A model generated the notes under the pieces. The model searched no databases. It saw nothing but the letters and a program-made list of their open reading frames with translations, and was not told where the DNA came from. The position numbers and the translations under genes were made by a program. Source: Anaerotignum sp. (GTDB taxonomy: Bacteria > Bacillota > Clostridia > Lachnospirales > Anaerotignaceae). From it: 54,688 bases of DNA. The DNA lies in the NCBI GenBank assembly GCA_020024455.1, contig JAHHTU010000013.1:1-54688 (forward strand). Reading direction: 5' to 3'. This document shows positions 26,495 to 34,137 of the stretch, piece by piece. The first letter of the stretch is position 1, and each line of letters starts with the position of its first letter.

Positions 26495-26560
26495 GGCTGG
26501 TTTTTATGAAAAACGGCAGACAGACCAAAAACAATGTGCAAAAAAACAACATTTTCAGAC

Positions 26561-26587
26561 AAAAAAAGAGTGCAAAGCACTCTTTTT
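26561..26587 (-). terminator. Terminator after nfnB
   Basis: Minus strand: AAAAAGAGTGC pairs with GCACTCTTTTT around a three-base loop. Confidence 0.85.
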
Positions 26588-26595
26588 CAAAATTT

Positions 26596-27981
26596 TTATT
26601 TCAAATAATTGTGGATACCTTCTGCGGCTTTTTTGCCTGCACCCATTGCCAAAATAACGGTTGCAGCACCGGTTACGGCATCACCGCCTGCATAAACACC
26701 TTCTCTTGTGGTCTGGTTGGTTTCCTCGTTGACAACCAGACAACCTTTGCGGTTGGTTTCCAAGCCTTTTGTGGTACTGCGAATGAGGGGGTTTGGAGAA
26801 GTACCAATGGACATGACCACAGTGTCTACATCAATCACATAATTAGAACCTTCTACAGGCACAGGGCTTCTTCTGCCGCTGGCATCGGGTTCGCCCAATT
26901 CCATTTTCAGGCACTCAATCCCGCACACTTGCCCGTTTTCGTTGCCAATGATTTTGACAGGGTTACGCAACAAATGGAATGCAATGCCTTCTTCTTTTGC
27001 GTGATGTACTTCTTCCAAACGGGCAGGCATTTCTTTTTCGGAACGACGATATATCACATACACGTGTTCCGCGCCCATTCTTTTTGCACATCTTGCGGCG
27101 TCCATTGCAACGTTCCCACCGCCGACGATGGCAACGGATTTGCTGTTGCGAATGGGGGTGTCATATTCGGGTAAGTAGGATTTCATTAAGTTGATACGGG
27201 TTAAGTATTCATTTGCGGAATATACGCCTACCAATGCTTCACCGGGGATACCCATAAAGGAAGGCAGACCTGCACCGGTACCGATGAATACCGCATCAAA
27301 TCCCATATCCTCGATGATTTCATCAACGGAAAGCACTTTCCCGATGACCATATTTGTCATGATTTCCACACCCAATGCGGAAAGTTTGTCGATTTCTTTT
27401 TGTACGATGGATTTTGGCAGACGGAATTCAGGAATACCATATACCAACACACCGCCGGCTGTGTGGAATGCTTCAAACATGGTGACCGCATAGCCCAATT
27501 TTGCCAAATCTCCTGCACAAGCCAAAGAAGATGGACCGGAACCGATGACAGCCACTTTTTTGCCGTTTGGTTCAGGTTTTTCGGGTGTTTCGTCACAGTT
27601 TGCCATATACCAGTCTGCAACAAAGCGTTCCAATCTACCGATGGCAACTGCTTCGCCTTTGATACCTCTGACACATTGTTCCTCACATTGGCTTTCTTGT
27701 GGACAGACACGTCCGCAGACTGCCGGCAATGCATTTGTGGAAGTGATAATTTTATAAGCTGCCAAAAAATCTCCTTTTGCAACTTGTTCGATAAATTCGG
27801 GAATACGCACATTGACAGGACAACCATTGACACAAGGTTTGTGTTTGCAGTTCAAACAACGTGTGGCTTCCTCCATCGCCATTTCGGGTGTGTAACCGAT
27901 TGCCACTTCCTCAAAATTTTTGTTTCGTATATCAGGTGCCTGTTCGGGCATTTTGATTTTTTCCAAGCTCATGTTTGCCAT
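26596..27981 (-). CDS. nfnB: NfnB, NADP-binding subunit of bifurcating NADH-ferredoxin:NADP reductase
   Basis: This 461-residue protein is of the glutamate synthase small-subunit type. Two cysteine clusters for [4Fe-4S] (RCLNCKHKPCVNGCPV and CGRVCPQESQCEEQC) precede the FAD site GSGPSSLACAGDL and the NADP site VGGGNVAMDAARC. A lone GltD is possible, but the adjacent DHOD-B-like partner 12 bases upstream and the lack of gltB point to NfnAB. That enzyme couples NADH and reduced ferredoxin to NADP reduction in anaerobes. Confidence 0.88.
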   Translation of the reverse strand: MANMSLEKIKMPEQAPDIRNKNFEEVAIGYTPEMAMEEATRCLNCKHKPCVNGCPVNVRIPEFIEQVAKGDFLAAYKIITSTNALPAVCGRVCPQESQCEEQCVRGIKGEAVAIGRLERFVADWYMANCDETPEKPEPNGKKVAVIGSGPSSLACAGDLAKLGYAVTMFEAFHTAGGVLVYGIPEFRLPKSIVQKEIDKLSALGVEIMTNMVIGKVLSVDEIIEDMGFDAVFIGTGAGLPSFMGIPGEALVGVYSANEYLTRINLMKSYLPEYDTPIRNSKSVAIVGGGNVAMDAARCAKRMGAEHVYVIYRRSEKEMPARLEEVHHAKEEGIAFHLLRNPVKIIGNENGQVCGIECLKMELGEPDASGRRSPVPVEGSNYVIDVDTVVMSIGTSPNPLIRSTTKGLETNRKGCLVVNEETNQTTREGVYAGGDAVTGAATVILAMGAGKKAAEGIHNYLK

Positions 27982-27993
27982 GGTTTGCCTCCT

Positions 27994-28848
27994 TTATTTT
28001 ATGAGTTCTTTTGCCATTGTTTCCATACGACAGATATGTGTTTGTGTCAATTCTGCCTCACGTTCTTTATAAATGCCGTTGCGGCTCATCAATTCGTCAA
28101 AATCAACCAGATGACCGTCAAAGTCAGGGCCATCTACACAAGCAAAGCGAATTTTGCCGTCTACGGTTACACGACAGCAGCCACACATACCAGTACCGTC
28201 AATCATGATGGGGTTTAGGCTGACAATGGTTTTGATACCATACGGTTTTGTGGTTAAGCTGACAAATTTCATCATGGGGATAGGCCCAATGGCAATAACA
28301 GCATCATATTGTCTGCCGCTTTCAATCAAAGATTTCAATTTGTCTGTCACAAATCCTTTTTCGCCCTGAGAACCGTCATCGGTCATTAAGTGATAATTGG
28401 TGGAAACAGCTTTCATTTCATCTTCCAATATGACAATGTCTTTGTTTCTAAAGCCTGCAATCACATCAACTTCTGCACCCAATGCGTGCAATGCTTTTGC
28501 CTGTGGGTATGCAATCGCACAACCAACACCGCCACCGACAACGGCTACTTTTTTGATGCCGTCGTATTCTGTGGCGATGCCCAAAGGCCCAACAAAATCA
28601 CGAATGCTATCTCCCACTTCTTTTGCGGCAAGTAATTTTGTGGACAAGCCGACTTTTTGGAATATGATGGTGACAGTACCTTTTTCTCTGTCATAATCGG
28701 CGATGGTCAGTGGTACACGCTCACTGTATTCATCTACACGGAATATGATAAATTGCCCAGCTTGTGCTTTTTTTGCTACAAAAGGGGCTTCGATTTCCAG
28801 CAATGTTACCATGCTGTTTAGCTCTTTTTTATTCACAATGCGAAACAT
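27994..28848 (-). CDS. nfnA: NfnA, FAD/[2Fe-2S] subunit of bifurcating NADH-ferredoxin:NADP reductase
   Basis: This 284-residue ferredoxin-NADP-reductase-type protein, like PyrK/DHOD-B, has a flavin-binding barrel (ERVPLTIADYDREKG), an NAD site (VVGGGVGCAIAYPQAKAL) and a C-terminal [2Fe-2S] motif (GTGMCGCCRV then FACVDGPDF). PyrK is the alternative, but pyr genes are absent and nfnB follows. I chose ATG 28848 behind AAAGGAAG, not the upstream in-frame codons. Confidence 0.87.
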   Translation of the reverse strand: MFRIVNKKELNSMVTLLEIEAPFVAKKAQAGQFIIFRVDEYSERVPLTIADYDREKGTVTIIFQKVGLSTKLLAAKEVGDSIRDFVGPLGIATEYDGIKKVAVVGGGVGCAIAYPQAKALHALGAEVDVIAGFRNKDIVILEDEMKAVSTNYHLMTDDGSQGEKGFVTDKLKSLIESGRQYDAVIAIGPIPMMKFVSLTTKPYGIKTIVSLNPIMIDGTGMCGCCRVTVDGKIRFACVDGPDFDGHLVDFDELMSRNGIYKEREAELTQTHICRMETMAKELIK

Positions 28849-29010
28849 GATTTGGTCTTCCTTTCTGTTTGCCCTAGAAAAAGGGTTTTTTTTGGTTTGA
28901 TTTTTTGCTAAAATAATCATAACATAAATTTTGTTCGTGTGATATGGAAAAAACGCCGTTTTTCGGAAACCACAATGCGGGAAAGTTTATCATTTTTGAA
29001 TAAAAAACAT

Positions 29011-29027
29011 GGGACGAAAAATGTCCC
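29011..29027 (+). other. Hairpin in the mazG leader
   Basis: GGGAC at 29011-29015 pairs with GTCCC at 29023-29027 around a seven-base loop, ending three bases before the AGGAG ribosome binding site. It has no T tail, so it is not a terminator; it may be an RNA-stability or translation element. Confidence 0.4.
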
Positions 29028-29043
29028 GAAAGGAGAAACGGAC

Positions 29044-29835
29044 ATGGAGAAGAAATATACCTTTTCGGATTTGAAAGAAATCATTGATGTATTGCGAGGA
29101 GAAAACGGTTGTCCTTGGGACAAAGTGCAAACACATGAAAGTTTGCGAAAAGATATGCTGGAAGAAGCATATGAGGCAGTGGACGCCATTGACAAAAAAG
29201 ATATGCAAAACCTGAAAGAAGAATTGGGCGATGTGCTGATGCAGGTGGTGTTTCATGCGGCGATTGCCAAAGAAGCAGGTGCATTTACATTGGACGATGT
29301 CATACAAGGCATTTGTGAGAAAATGGTGTATCGTCACCCACACGTGTTTGGCACAGGCAATGCAAACACCAAAGAGGAAGTGTTGCAAAAGTGGGAAGTG
29401 CTGAAAAAACAGGAAAAACAGATTACCACACAAACCCAAGCCATGAAACAAGTGCCTGTGGCAATGCCTGCATTGTTGCAAGCACAAAAGGTACAGAAAA
29501 AAGCCGCAGATGTCGGATTCGATTTTTCCGATGCTTTTGGGGCTTTGGAGAAGGTGAAAGAGGAGATTGCAGAACTGCAAGCAGAAATGCAAAAGCCAAA
29601 CGGCAATACAGAGGAAGAATTTGGCGATATTTTGTTTGCAAGCGTGAATATAGCAAGGTTTTTGAAAATAAATCCCGAGTTTGCCTTGACAAAATCCACT
29701 AAAAAGTTTATAAATAGATTTGAGTATGTTGAGAATGCGGTGATTTCGGCAGAAAAACAACTTTCTGACATGACACCCGAAGCACTGGATTTACTCTGGG
29801 ACGAAGCAAAACACGCTTTGTCTGATGCAGAATGA
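29044..29835 (+). CDS. mazG: Nucleoside triphosphate pyrophosphohydrolase MazG
   Basis: This 263-residue enzyme cleaves NTPs to NMP and PPi as a cell-cleaning function. Two tandem MazG domains are visible. The first has LRGENGCPWDKVQTHESL, EEAYEAVDAID and ELGDVLMQVVFH. The second has KVKEEIAELQAE and EEFGDILFASVNIAR, with the E-x-x-E and D metal sites. ATG 29044 follows AGGAG. It heads the cluster equivalent to Bacillus yabN-yabO-yabP-yabQ-divIC. Confidence 0.93.
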   Translation: MEKKYTFSDLKEIIDVLRGENGCPWDKVQTHESLRKDMLEEAYEAVDAIDKKDMQNLKEELGDVLMQVVFHAAIAKEAGAFTLDDVIQGICEKMVYRHPHVFGTGNANTKEEVLQKWEVLKKQEKQITTQTQAMKQVPVAMPALLQAQKVQKKAADVGFDFSDAFGALEKVKEEIAELQAEMQKPNGNTEEEFGDILFASVNIARFLKINPEFALTKSTKKFINRFEYVENAVISAEKQLSDMTPEALDLLWDEAKHALSDAE

Positions 29836-29862
29836 CTAGACACATTGAGGAGGAACAAAAGA

Positions 29863-30147
29863 ATGAACAAATCTGAATTAGTTGCAGCGATTGCAGAAAA
29901 AGCTGAAATGAGCAAAAAAGACGCAGAAAAAGCGTTGAAGGCTTTTGAAGAAGTGGTAACAGAAGAATTGATGCAAGACGGCAAAGTACAGTTGGTTGGC
30001 TTTGGTACATTTGATGTTGCACAAAGAGCGGCTCGTGAAGGCAGAAACCCTCAAACAGGTGAAGCTATGCCAATTCCTGCTTCCAAAGCACCTAGATTCA
30101 AAGCTGGCAAAGCTTTGAAAGACGCAATCAACGTATTTAAAAAATAA
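29863..30147 (+). CDS. hup: HU family DNA-binding protein
   Basis: This 94-residue HU/HBsu homologue begins MNKSELVAAIAEKAEMSKKD and has the DNA-binding arm signature GFGTFDVAQRAAREGRNPQTG. It binds DNA as a dimer and shapes the nucleoid. AGGAGG precedes ATG 29863 by eight bases. It lies between mazG and rqcP and is closed by its own terminator, which lets it be expressed much more than the genes after it. Confidence 0.97.
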   Translation: MNKSELVAAIAEKAEMSKKDAEKALKAFEEVVTEELMQDGKVQLVGFGTFDVAQRAAREGRNPQTGEAMPIPASKAPRFKAGKALKDAINVFKK

Positions 30148-30160
30148 TTTGATTTGCTAC

Positions 30161-30194
30161 AAACGCTTTCTCTGTTTCGGGAAAGCGTTTTTTT
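30161..30194 (+). terminator. Terminator after hup
   Basis: AAACGCTTTC pairs with GAAAGCGTTT, followed by TTTT. Confidence 0.9.
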
Positions 30195-30218
30195 GTACAA
30201 AAAAGGAGGACGGATTTC

Positions 30219-30461
30219 ATGCGTGTGGATAAATTTTTGAAAGTATCCCGTATCATCAAAAGAAGAACGGTTGCAAATGAAGCGTGTGATGCAGGACGTG
30301 TGTGTATCAACGGAAAAGTGGTCAAAGCAGGGGCGGAAGTCAAATGCGGCGATATCATAGAAATACAATTCGGCAGCAACACCACAAAAGTGGAAGTGCT
30401 GGCGTTGCAAGATTCCACAAAAAAAGAAGATGCAGCCAATATGTATCGTGTGGTGGAATAA
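30219..30461 (+). CDS. rqcP: S4-domain protein RqcP (YabO)
   Basis: This 80-residue protein is a single S4 RNA-binding domain (MRVDKFLKVSRIIKRRTVA, GRVCINGKVVKAG, VKCGDIIEIQFG). In Bacillus the homologue helps RqcH add alanine tails to nascent chains on stalled 60S-like large subunits. The length and its place before yabP support RqcP over other S4 proteins such as Hsp15. ATG 30219 follows AGGAGG. Confidence 0.9.
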   Translation: MRVDKFLKVSRIIKRRTVANEACDAGRVCINGKVVKAGAEVKCGDIIEIQFGSNTTKVEVLALQDSTKKEDAANMYRVVE

Positions 30462-30481
30462 TACAAAAACATAATCAAGCA

Positions 30482-30526
30482 AAACCTCTCATATACTGAT
30501 AACGAAAGCAGTATGGGAGGTTTTTT
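30482..30526 (+). promoter_or_regulatory. Terminator-like hairpin covering the yabP ribosome binding site
   Basis: AAACCTCTCATATACTG pairs with CAGTATGGGAGGTTT (small internal mismatch), followed by a T run. The GGAGG at 30516-30520 that would serve the TTG start of yabP lies in its 3' arm. It can act as a terminator for rqcP and also hide the yabP start. Confidence 0.6.
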
Positions 30527-30528
30527 GA

Positions 30529-30810
30529 TTGATAGAGGAAAGAAAAAATGCAAAGGGACATCAGGTGCAAATGACAGACCGCAATGCCATACAAATCCAT
30601 GGTGTGACAGATGTGCTTTCCTTTGACGAGGAGGGTGTGGCAGTGGATACTGTTTGTGGTATGTTGTTGTTAAAAGGCAGTGGATTGCACGTCGGGCGTT
30701 TGAATTTGGAGGAGGGGGAAATTGCCGTAGAGGGGCAGATTGATGCGGTGACATATGCAGATGGTGCACAACAGGGAAAAACCTCCTTATTTGGGCGTTT
30801 GTTCCGCTAA
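30529..30810 (+). CDS. yabP: Sporulation protein YabP
   Basis: This protein of up to 93 residues matches the YabP/YqfC family of spore-coat or cortex-related proteins (IQIHGVTDVLSFDEEGVAV, GMLLLKGSGLHV, IAVEGQIDAVTY). Together with yabQ it is typical of spore formers. The start is uncertain. TTG 30529 has GGAGG eight bases upstream and gives the family length, whereas ATG 30571 gives 79 residues. Confidence 0.85.
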   Translation: MIEERKNAKGHQVQMTDRNAIQIHGVTDVLSFDEEGVAVDTVCGMLLLKGSGLHVGRLNLEEGEIAVEGQIDAVTYADGAQQGKTSLFGRLFR

Positions 30811-30826
30811 TAAAGGGGGAATGGAT

Positions 30827-31339
30827 ATGTATGTCACATTGGAGGGGCAAACAATATTGTTTTTGCTTTGTGTGGCAATGGGCATCGGTATGGGGCTATT
30901 ATACGATGGTTTGCGGCTGTTTCGGCAGATGTTGCCGCACAGCCGTTTTCTTGTACAGTTGGAAGATGGATTGTATTGGGTTGCGGTGGTGTTTGCCGTA
31001 TTTCATGTATTGTTGCAAAAAAACAATGGAGAGATGCGTTTTTTTGTGTTGTTGGGGATTTTTGGCGGCATGGGATTGTATTTTGCATTGGTTAGCCCCT
31101 TTGTGATGGCTGTGGGACAGGGGGTTTTGAAGGCAATCAAGAGATTGCTTGTGTTGCTCATCACCATTTTGCTGACACCGTTTCGTTTGTTGTGGTTGCC
31201 GTTTCGTCGACCGGTGGCGTATTTGAAAGGATATTGCGGACAAAAAGGCAAAAAAGGCTTGCAATTATGTAAAGTATATGTAAAAATAAAAAAAGACAGA
31301 TTGCGGCGTGATATTCGTTTTCTGCGAAAAAACAAATGA
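30827..31339 (+). CDS. yabQ: Spore cortex biosynthesis protein YabQ
   Basis: This 170-residue membrane protein has four or so helices (VTLEGQTILFLLCVAMGIGM, LYDGLRLFRQM, then a pair in the middle) and a long basic C-terminus. It matches YabQ, needed for cortex formation in Bacillus. I chose ATG 30827, seven bases after AGGGGG; ATG 30821 is too close to that site. Confidence 0.85.
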   Translation: MYVTLEGQTILFLLCVAMGIGMGLLYDGLRLFRQMLPHSRFLVQLEDGLYWVAVVFAVFHVLLQKNNGEMRFFVLLGIFGGMGLYFALVSPFVMAVGQGVLKAIKRLLVLLITILLTPFRLLWLPFRRPVAYLKGYCGQKGKKGLQLCKVYVKIKKDRLRRDIRFLRKNK

Positions 31340-31361
31340 CTTACGGAAAGGATTGCGCATT

Positions 31362-31649
31362 GTGGCAAAGAAACAAAAGAGATTGAATAAAATATGGGTA
31401 CGTATTTTTTTGGTTGTGTTTGCCATTACCGTTATGAGTGATGTGATTTGGCAGTATAAAAGATATGAAGTGTTACAAGCACAACTTGCCGAAATCAATG
31501 AACAAATTGCGGAAGAAAACAAAAAAGCAAATGATTTTGCCGCAAGAAAAGAATATTACAACAGCGATGCTTATATCGAACAAATTGCAAGAGAAAAACT
31601 GGGATTGGTGAAGAGTAATGAGATTTTGTATATCAATCGTGCACAATAA
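31362..31649 (+). CDS. divIC: Septum formation initiator DivIC/FtsB-like
   Basis: This 95-residue bitopic protein has a basic start, one helix (about 11-29) and an extracytoplasmic coiled coil (LQAQLAEINEQIAEENKKAN), ending with the family motif YIEQIAREKLGLVKSNEI. It scaffolds the divisome with FtsL and DivIB. GTG 31362 follows AAAGGA; I see no ATG in frame. Its position after yabQ matches the Bacillus order. Confidence 0.88.
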   Translation: MAKKQKRLNKIWVRIFLVVFAITVMSDVIWQYKRYEVLQAQLAEINEQIAEENKKANDFAARKEYYNSDAYIEQIAREKLGLVKSNEILYINRAQ

Positions 31650-31670
31650 ATAAAAAAATGAAAAAAAGTG

Positions 31671-31699
31671 TTGACAAAATAAAAAACACTGGGTATAAT
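31671..31699 (+). promoter_or_regulatory. tRNA operon promoter
   Basis: TTGACA at 31671-31676, exactly 17 bases, TATAAT at 31694-31699: a consensus promoter 21 bases before tRNA-Met. Confidence 0.9.
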
Positions 31700-31720
31700 G
31701 AAACAGTCGATTTGAGATAG

Positions 31721-31794
31721 GGCGGAATAGCTCAGTTGGCTAGAGCATACGGTTCATACCCGTAGTGTCGGGGGTTCAAATCCCTCTTCCGCTA
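31721..31794 (+). tRNA. tRNA-Met (CAT)
   Basis: Cloverleaf of 74 nt with acceptor GGCGGAA/TTCCGCT, anticodon loop TTCATAC on a TACGG/CCGTA stem, T loop GTTCAAATCCC, discriminator A and no encoded CCA. The anticodon stem lacks the three G-C pairs of initiators, so this is elongator Met. A lysidine-modified Ile tRNA is less likely. Confidence 0.9.
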
Positions 31795-31803
31795 TTTCTT
31801 TTC

Positions 31804-31875
31804 GGCCCGTTGGTCAAGCGGTTAAGACGCGACCCTCTCACGGTCGAATCAAGGGTTCAACTCCCTTACGGGTCA
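31804..31875 (+). tRNA. tRNA-Glu (CTC)
   Basis: Cloverleaf of 72 nt with acceptor GGCCCGT/ACGGGTC, anticodon CTC in the loop CCCTCTCAC, and discriminator A. CCA is not encoded. Confidence 0.92.
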
Positions 31876-31902
31876 TATCCGCAAAGCCTTTTCCAGCATT
31901 AT

Positions 31903-31975
31903 GGGAGTTTAGCTCAGCTGGGAGAGCATCTGCCTTACAAGCAGAGGGTCACAGGTTCGAGCCCTGTAACTCCCA
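31903..31975 (+). tRNA. tRNA-Val (TAC)
   Basis: Cloverleaf of 73 nt with acceptor GGGAGTT/AACTCCC, anticodon loop CTTACAA (anticodon TAC), and discriminator A. CCA is not encoded. Confidence 0.94.
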
Positions 31976-31977
31976 TA

Positions 31978-32013
31978 TCAAGAACATTTGCAAATGCAAA
32001 TGTTCTTTTTTTG
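31978..32013 (+). terminator. Terminator of the tRNA operon
   Basis: AAGAACATTTGC pairs with GCAAATGTTCTT, followed by T. Confidence 0.88.
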
Positions 32014-32020
32014 TGTATGG

Positions 32021-32074
32021 AAATTGTATGGATACACATACGCAAAAATGTACCCATACAATTTTTGTTTTTTG
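32021..32074 (+). promoter_or_regulatory. Second hairpin with T tail before the ECF S gene
   Basis: AAATTGTATGG at 32021-32031 pairs perfectly with CCATACAATTT at 32054-32064, with ACAT/ATGT inside, then TTGTTTTTTG. It is a backup terminator for the tRNAs or an attenuator for the ECF S gene. Confidence 0.6.
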
Positions 32075-32145
32075 TGTGGACTTTCTGGTATCTATATGGA
32101 AAATATGGTATGCTGAATGCAGAAAACAATAAGGGGTGTATGTGT

Positions 32146-32667
32146 ATGAAAACAAAGGAAATTTGTTTACAAGGTTTGATGACAGCATTGGTTACGGTAG
32201 CAACTATGGTGTTACAAATTCCGGTTTCTGCAACAAGTGGATATATCCATTTGGGAGATAGCATGATTTTGCTCGTTGGTGTATTTTTTGGCTGGCGTTA
32301 TGGTATGATTGCCGGTGGTGTCGGCTCTGCTTTGGCAGATTTGTTAAGCGGATATGCACATTGGGCGCCCTTTACACTGCTCATCAAAGGGCTTATGGGC
32401 TTTGTGGTTGGTAAAATCGCACACCTGTCCCCGCAAACAAAACAGTTCTTTACCGGTAAATGTTTTGCAGGCACGATATTAGGTGCTGTATGGATGGTCG
32501 TTGGTTATTTCTTTGGTAGCGCCATATTGCAAAAAAGTTTTGCGGTTGCCGCAACCTCGATACCCGAAAATATGATACAAGCCGGTGCCGGATTGGTCAT
32601 TTTCTTTGTGGTAGGATACGCATTTTATAAAGCAAAAATTTATCAGTATATATCGGTGCATGAATAA
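32146..32667 (+). CDS. ECF transporter S component
   Basis: This 173-residue membrane protein has five or six helices and the ECF S-component look (GYIHLGDSMILLVGVFFGWR, GMIAGGVGSALADLLSGY, FTLLIKGLMGFVVGKIAH). It binds a vitamin or similar micronutrient and uses a shared ECF energy module coded elsewhere. The substrate is unknown. I chose ATG 32146, nine bases after GGGG; the longer open frame runs through the tRNA genes and is not real. Confidence 0.85.
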   Translation: MKTKEICLQGLMTALVTVATMVLQIPVSATSGYIHLGDSMILLVGVFFGWRYGMIAGGVGSALADLLSGYAHWAPFTLLIKGLMGFVVGKIAHLSPQTKQFFTGKCFAGTILGAVWMVVGYFFGSAILQKSFAVAATSIPENMIQAGAGLVIFFVVGYAFYKAKIYQYISVHE

Positions 32668-32677
32668 AAAAATCATC

Positions 32678-32709
32678 AAAATCTCTCGCATGGTCGAGAG
32701 ATTTTTTTT
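32678..32709 (+). terminator. Terminator after the ECF S gene
   Basis: AAAATCTCTCG pairs with CGAGAGATTTT, followed by T. Confidence 0.9.
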
Positions 32710-32710
32710 G

Positions 32711-32740
32711 TTGACGATTTTGAAAAAGGCATGGTATATT
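32711..32740 (+). promoter_or_regulatory. Promoter of mntP
   Basis: TTGACG at 32711-32716, 18 bases, TATATT at 32735-32740. Confidence 0.6.
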
Positions 32741-32790
32741 GTTAGCATTATAGGCTTATACTGAATACAAAGTGGTGAGGAGGAAGAAAA

Positions 32791-33354
32791 TTGACATTTT
32801 GTGTGATTGCTATGATTGCGCTGGGTTTGTCGATGGACGCTTTTGCGGTTGCGATATCAAATGGTGTTTGTGCAAAGCCGTTTGGTTTTAAAGAAAGTTT
32901 GTTACAAGGTTTCTATTTTGGTGGATTTCAATTTTTGATGCCTGTCATTGGCTGGTTTTTGGGCAGTTGTGTCAAATCCTATATTGCGGCATTTGACCAT
33001 TGGATTGCCTTCATATTGTTGGCGTGTATTGGTGGGAATATGTTAAAAGAGAGTTTTGAAAAAAGCGAAGTGCCACAAGAAAGACGCTTAAAGGCAAACA
33101 TATTGTTTTTGCAGGCGGTTGCAACCAGTATTGATGCCTTAGCCGTAGGCATTGGGTTTGCGGTATTGTATGTGGATATTTTGCAAGCGGCAACCATCAT
33201 TGGTGTGATTTCGTTTGTGATGGCGTGTTTGGGTGGTATGCTGGGGAAATATTTGGGAAATTTTTTGCAGACAAAAGCGGAATTTGTCGGTGGCTTGGTA
33301 TTGATTGGCATTGGTTTGAAAATATGGATAGAGCATTTATTTTTTGGTAAATAA
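32791..33354 (+). CDS. mntP: Manganese efflux pump MntP
   Basis: This 187-residue, six-helix membrane protein of the MntP (YebN) family exports Mn(II). The two acidic repeat motifs are ALGLSMDAFAVAISNG and VATSIDALAVGIGFAV. The start is TTG 32791, behind GAGGAGG. Only about 50 nt separate the -10 from the start, too short for a yybP-ykoY manganese riboswitch. The PAP2 gene follows after nine bases. Confidence 0.92.
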   Translation: MTFCVIAMIALGLSMDAFAVAISNGVCAKPFGFKESLLQGFYFGGFQFLMPVIGWFLGSCVKSYIAAFDHWIAFILLACIGGNMLKESFEKSEVPQERRLKANILFLQAVATSIDALAVGIGFAVLYVDILQAATIIGVISFVMACLGGMLGKYLGNFLQTKAEFVGGLVLIGIGLKIWIEHLFFGK

Positions 33355-33363
33355 GGAGCAGAT

Positions 33364-33909
33364 ATGTTACAGGGAATACAGTTTGTGGACGAACAAATCA
33401 TAGTATGGATACAAGAATATATGCAAAATCCCATCATGACAAAAATCATGATATTTGTGTCTACATTGGGTAACAAAGGCATGATATGGATTGGATTGGG
33501 GATTTTGCTGTTGTGTTTTGGGATACGACGAAAAAAGCTGTTTGGTCTGGGAATACGATTGTTTTTATGTTTGGGGACGACAGCTGTGTTGTGTAATCTG
33601 ATACTGAAACCTTGGGTGGCAAGAATACGTCCGTATGATGTGTTGGATTTTCCGATTTTGATACCGCCATTGCAAGATTATTCTTTTCCGTCAGGGCATA
33701 CTTCGTCATCATTTGCCGCCGCCGCTGTCATTTATGCATACCATAAAAAATGGGGAATTGCGGCATATGTGTTTGCGGTGTGTATGGGTATTTCCCGTTT
33801 GTATTTGGGGGTACATTTCCCGTCAGATGTTTTGGTGGGAGCGGTGATTGGTTTTGTGACGGCAAATATGGTTTTGTGGATTTGCAAAAAATATGGTATT
33901 GCTTTGTGA
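33364..33909 (+). CDS. PAP2-family membrane phosphatase
   Basis: This 181-residue membrane phosphatase has the three PAP2 motifs: KPWVARIRP, PSGHTSSS and SRLYLGVHFPSDV. Such enzymes dephosphorylate undecaprenyl pyrophosphate (BcrC-like) or phosphatidic acid or PGP. The size and motif order fit the BcrC-like group, but the substrate is inferred. It sits in one unit with mntP. Confidence 0.88.
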   Translation: MLQGIQFVDEQIIVWIQEYMQNPIMTKIMIFVSTLGNKGMIWIGLGILLLCFGIRRKKLFGLGIRLFLCLGTTAVLCNLILKPWVARIRPYDVLDFPILIPPLQDYSFPSGHTSSSFAAAAVIYAYHKKWGIAAYVFAVCMGISRLYLGVHFPSDVLVGAVIGFVTANMVLWICKKYGIAL

Positions 33910-33912
33910 AAA

Positions 33913-33963
33913 CCGTTGGCACAACATTTTTGATGTGCAGTTTGCGGGTATTTTTGTTTTTTT
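33913..33963 (+). terminator. Probable terminator after the PAP2 gene
   Basis: CCG..GCACA pairs with TGTGC..CGG through an internal bulge, then a T-rich stretch. The rest of the gap to 34137 holds no gene I can support. Confidence 0.5.
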
Positions 33964-34137
33964 GATTGGAAAAGCTTTGAAAATGCAGTTTCCAAAATGG
34001 GAGTTGTTTGGCGGTGGTGGCGTATGCAGTAACGCCATATTTATGGGGCAACCGTTGAGTATGGCAATATTTTGCATTGCGGCACTGCCTTCGATTGCAG
34101 AATTTTTGTGTGTCCAAGTATAAAAGAGGTGAATTGT

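Noticed and set aside
30548..30574. Eight-codon frame as a regulatory leader peptide of yabP
   Set aside because: Suggestive ATGA overlap, but so short a frame can arise by chance; kept only as a note in the yabP finding.
31765..32145. Open frame running from tRNA-Met through tRNA-Val into the ECF S gene
   Set aside because: It reads through three clear tRNA genes and two hairpins; the true start is ATG 32146.
32711..32790. yybP-ykoY manganese riboswitch before mntP
   Set aside because: Only about 50 nt lie between promoter and start, and the conserved loops are absent.
33893..34123. Plus-strand frame of 76 codons between the PAP2 and DUF2461 genes
   Set aside because: It overlaps the PAP2 end, has no ribosome binding site, and begins across a probable terminator; the composition does not look coding.
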